Under the pieces are notes generated by a model. It had not been told where the DNA came from, made no database searches, and saw only the letters and a program-made list of their open reading frames with translations. The translations under genes were made by a program, and so were the position numbers. A stretch of DNA of 7,301 nucleotides from Alphaproteobacteria bacterium (GTDB taxonomy: Bacteria > Pseudomonadota > Alphaproteobacteria > Paracaedibacterales > JAKBAR01), in NCBI GenBank assembly GCA_019745755.1, contig JAIESS010000011.1, positions 1 to 7,301 on the forward strand. Direction: 5' to 3'. This document shows positions 5,331-7,301 of the stretch, in pieces; position 1 is the first letter of the stretch; every line of letters begins with the position of its first letter.

Positions 5331-7286
5331 GTGACCTTTAAACTCATCTCCCCCTTTCAGCCTGCTGGTGATCAACCCACCGCTATTGTACATCTGACTC
5401 AAGGCGTTGTGGAGAAAAAGCATGACCAAGTGCTTTTGGGGGCGACGGGCACGGGTAAGACGTACACTATTGCGAACGTCATTCAAAACACACAAAAACC
5501 CACACTCATTATGGCGCCGAATAAAACATTAGCGGCTCAGCTCTATGACGAGATGCGGGATTTTTTTCCAGACAATGCCGTTGAATATTTTGTGTCCTAT
5601 TATGATTATTACCAGCCAGAAGCTTATGTTGCACGTTCGGATACCTTTATTGAGAAAACCGCTGCCATTAACGAAGAGATTGACCGTATGCGCCACAGTG
5701 CAACCCGTGCCCTCTTTGAGCGTAAGGATGTTATCATCGTGGCCAGTGTGTCGTGTATTTATGGTATTGGAAGCTCCGCCGAATATAGCTCCATGGCCAT
5801 TGATCTCCAAGTGGGTGAATCCGTGGATCGCACGAAATTGCTTCGTAAATTGGTGGAGCTCCAGTATAAGCGCAATGACCTTTACCTGACTCGGGGGAGC
5901 TTTCGTGTGCGGGGGGAGACCTTGGATGTGTTCCCGTCCCACCTTAGTGATCGTGCCTGGCGTGTGACCTTTTTTGATAATGATATTGAGGATATCCGTG
6001 AATTTGATCCGCTTACGGGCGAGAAGTTTCAAAAAATGGAGAAGGTAAAACTCTACCCCAATAGTCACTACGTTACTGGTGGACCTACCATGCAGCAAGC
6101 CATCAAGATGATCGAGCATGACCTTGCCATTCGTTTGAAGGAGTTTGAGGAGCAAGGAAAACTTATTGAGCATCAACGTTTAAAAGAGCGTACACGGTTT
6201 GATTTGGAAATGATGCATGCGACAGGGACATGTAACGGGATTGAGAATTATTCACGCTACTTGACAGGACGGGCCCCCGGTGAGCCTCCGCCGACTCTGT
6301 TTGAATATTTACCAAAAGATGCACTCCTTGTGGTGGATGAAAGCCACGTGAGCGTGCCCCAGATTGGTGGTATGTTTAAGGGGGACAGGGCGCGCAAAAC
6401 CGTGCTGTCCGATTACGGTTTTCGTCTCCCCTCCTGTAAGGACAACCGTCCCCTTATGTTTGAGGAGTGGGAAACATTTCGCCCCCAAACGATTTATGTA
6501 TCCGCCACGCCAGGCCCCTATGAGCTAGGGCGCACCGGGGGCGAATTCGCAGATCAAGTCATTCGTCCCACGGGCCTTATCGATCCTGAATGCATTATCA
6601 AACCCTGCCAAAACCAAGTCGATGATCTCATGGCGGAATGCCGGGATGTCATTGCCAAGGGGTTTCGTGTGCTTGTAACGACGCTGACAAAAAAGATGGC
6701 AGAAGCATTAACAGATTATCTCACAGAGTCGGGGTTTAAGGTACAATACATGCACTCTGATATTGATACATTGGAGCGTATTAATATTCTCCAGGCTTTT
6801 CGTGCGGGGGAATTCGACGTCCTTGTTGGCATTAACTTGCTACGTGAGGGGCTTGATATCCCAGAATGCGCCCTTGTGGCGATTTTAGATGCCGACAAAT
6901 CAGGGTATCTGCGCTCTAAAACATCGCTGCTACAAACCATCGGACGGGCGGCGCGCAACGTGGAGGGGCGTGCAATTTTATATGCAGACGTTGTCACAAG
7001 TGCTATGGAGGGAGCACTCATGGAGACAAAGCGTCGCCGTGAAAAACAGCATGCCTATAACATCGTCCACGGTATTACACCGAGAACTATCCTAAAACAG
7101 TTGCGTGAAAAACGTGCAACATACGATTCAAAGGATTCAGAAAAATCCTCTTCTAAAGTTATTCTCGATCGCACAAAAGTTGAAAAGGAAATGTTCGACG
7201 CAGCGGCGAATCTTAACTTTGAAAAAGCCGCCAAGCTAAGGGATATCCTCAAAGCTCTCGATGCTGAAGCTCTTAAAAGGGGGTAG
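5331..7286 (+). CDS. uvrB: UvrABC excinuclease subunit B
   Basis: Damage-verifying subunit of the cytoplasmic UvrABC nucleotide excision repair complex. UvrA delivers it to a lesion; it separates the strands using ATP and recruits UvrC for dual incision. The 651-residue chain is complete. Seen in order: FQPAGDQPTAI near 9-19, Walker A GATGTGKT (38-45), the tyrosine-rich beta-hairpin SYYDYYQPEAYV (89-100) that clamps the DNA, RGETLDVFP (194-202), GTCNGIENYSRY (299-310), DESH box VVDESHV (334-340), SATPGPYE (391-398), VGINLLREGLDIPE (499-512), motif VI QTIGRAARN (535-543), and the C-terminal UVR domain (about 614-648, FEKAAKLRDI), which contacts UvrC. DADKSGYLRS (520-529) has serine where DADKEG is usual. 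It is at the short end for the family, mainly in the linker before the UVR domain. Start is GTG with AAAGGA eight bases ahead. It reads away from the ABC transporter and probably has its own promoter. Confidence 0.98.
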   Translation: MTFKLISPFQPAGDQPTAIVHLTQGVVEKKHDQVLLGATGTGKTYTIANVIQNTQKPTLIMAPNKTLAAQLYDEMRDFFPDNAVEYFVSYYDYYQPEAYVARSDTFIEKTAAINEEIDRMRHSATRALFERKDVIIVASVSCIYGIGSSAEYSSMAIDLQVGESVDRTKLLRKLVELQYKRNDLYLTRGSFRVRGETLDVFPSHLSDRAWRVTFFDNDIEDIREFDPLTGEKFQKMEKVKLYPNSHYVTGGPTMQQAIKMIEHDLAIRLKEFEEQGKLIEHQRLKERTRFDLEMMHATGTCNGIENYSRYLTGRAPGEPPPTLFEYLPKDALLVVDESHVSVPQIGGMFKGDRARKTVLSDYGFRLPSCKDNRPLMFEEWETFRPQTIYVSATPGPYELGRTGGEFADQVIRPTGLIDPECIIKPCQNQVDDLMAECRDVIAKGFRVLVTTLTKKMAEALTDYLTESGFKVQYMHSDIDTLERINILQAFRAGEFDVLVGINLLREGLDIPECALVAILDADKSGYLRSKTSLLQTIGRAARNVEGRAILYADVVTSAMEGALMETKRRREKQHAYNIVHGITPRTILKQLREKRATYDSKDSEKSSSKVILDRTKVEKEMFDAAANLNFEKAAKLRDILKALDAEALKRG

Positions 7287-7301
7287 AAAGAGTTGTTAAA
7301 T

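Noticed and set aside
5529..6176. 215-residue minus-strand frame
   Set aside because: Antisense to the conserved helicase core of uvrB; no start signal or domain.
7287..7301. Start of another gene after uvrB
   Set aside because: Only 15 bases remain; a GGGGG near the uvrB stop and a TTG at 7293-7295 are not enough to call a start.

Overview
The window looks like an ordinary chromosomal stretch from an alphaproteobacterium. The main evidence is UvrB: its wording in the helicase core (SATPGPYELG, RPTGLIDP, FRLPSCKDNRPL) and the UvrD wording LMTLHGAKGLE are of the alphaproteobacterial kind. AT-leaning intergenic DNA, fairly compact gene spacing and a secreted lineage-type protein (MKK... signal peptide followed by MDD) would fit a host-associated group such as Holosporales/Rickettsiales-like bacteria. 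That finer placement is inference, not something the sequence proves.

Layout from left to right. Positions 1-1703 hold the N-terminal three quarters of a UvrD/PcrA-type DNA helicase on the minus strand, running off the left edge. A 255-base divergent spacer follows, with a good sigma70-like promoter facing right. Positions 1959-2903 (+) encode an exported, coiled-coil protein of unknown function, with its own promoter, ribosome binding site and intrinsic terminator. A convergent spacer separates it from two minus-strand genes: a small GNAT acetyltransferase (3041-3475) and, upstream of it, a YddA/SbmA-BacA-type ABC transporter with fused membrane and ATPase domains (3545-5224). These two may be co-transcribed. 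A 106-base divergent spacer leads to uvrB (5331-7286, +, GTG start), which is complete. Only 15 bases follow it.

Two of the five genes act in nucleotide excision repair. UvrB verifies the lesion and loads UvrC; UvrD removes the incised oligonucleotide. They sit about 3.6 kb apart and point away from each other, so they are not an operon. No SOS (LexA) box was recognised by eye near either one.

I found no CRISPR array, tRNA, rRNA, insertion sequence, phage gene or recognisable defence cassette. The least explained part is the secreted coiled-coil protein. It carries seven leucines at exact seven-residue spacing and a perfect 21-bp tandem duplication that adds exactly one heptad. It is an orphan worth a homology and structure search rather than a demonstrated new system.
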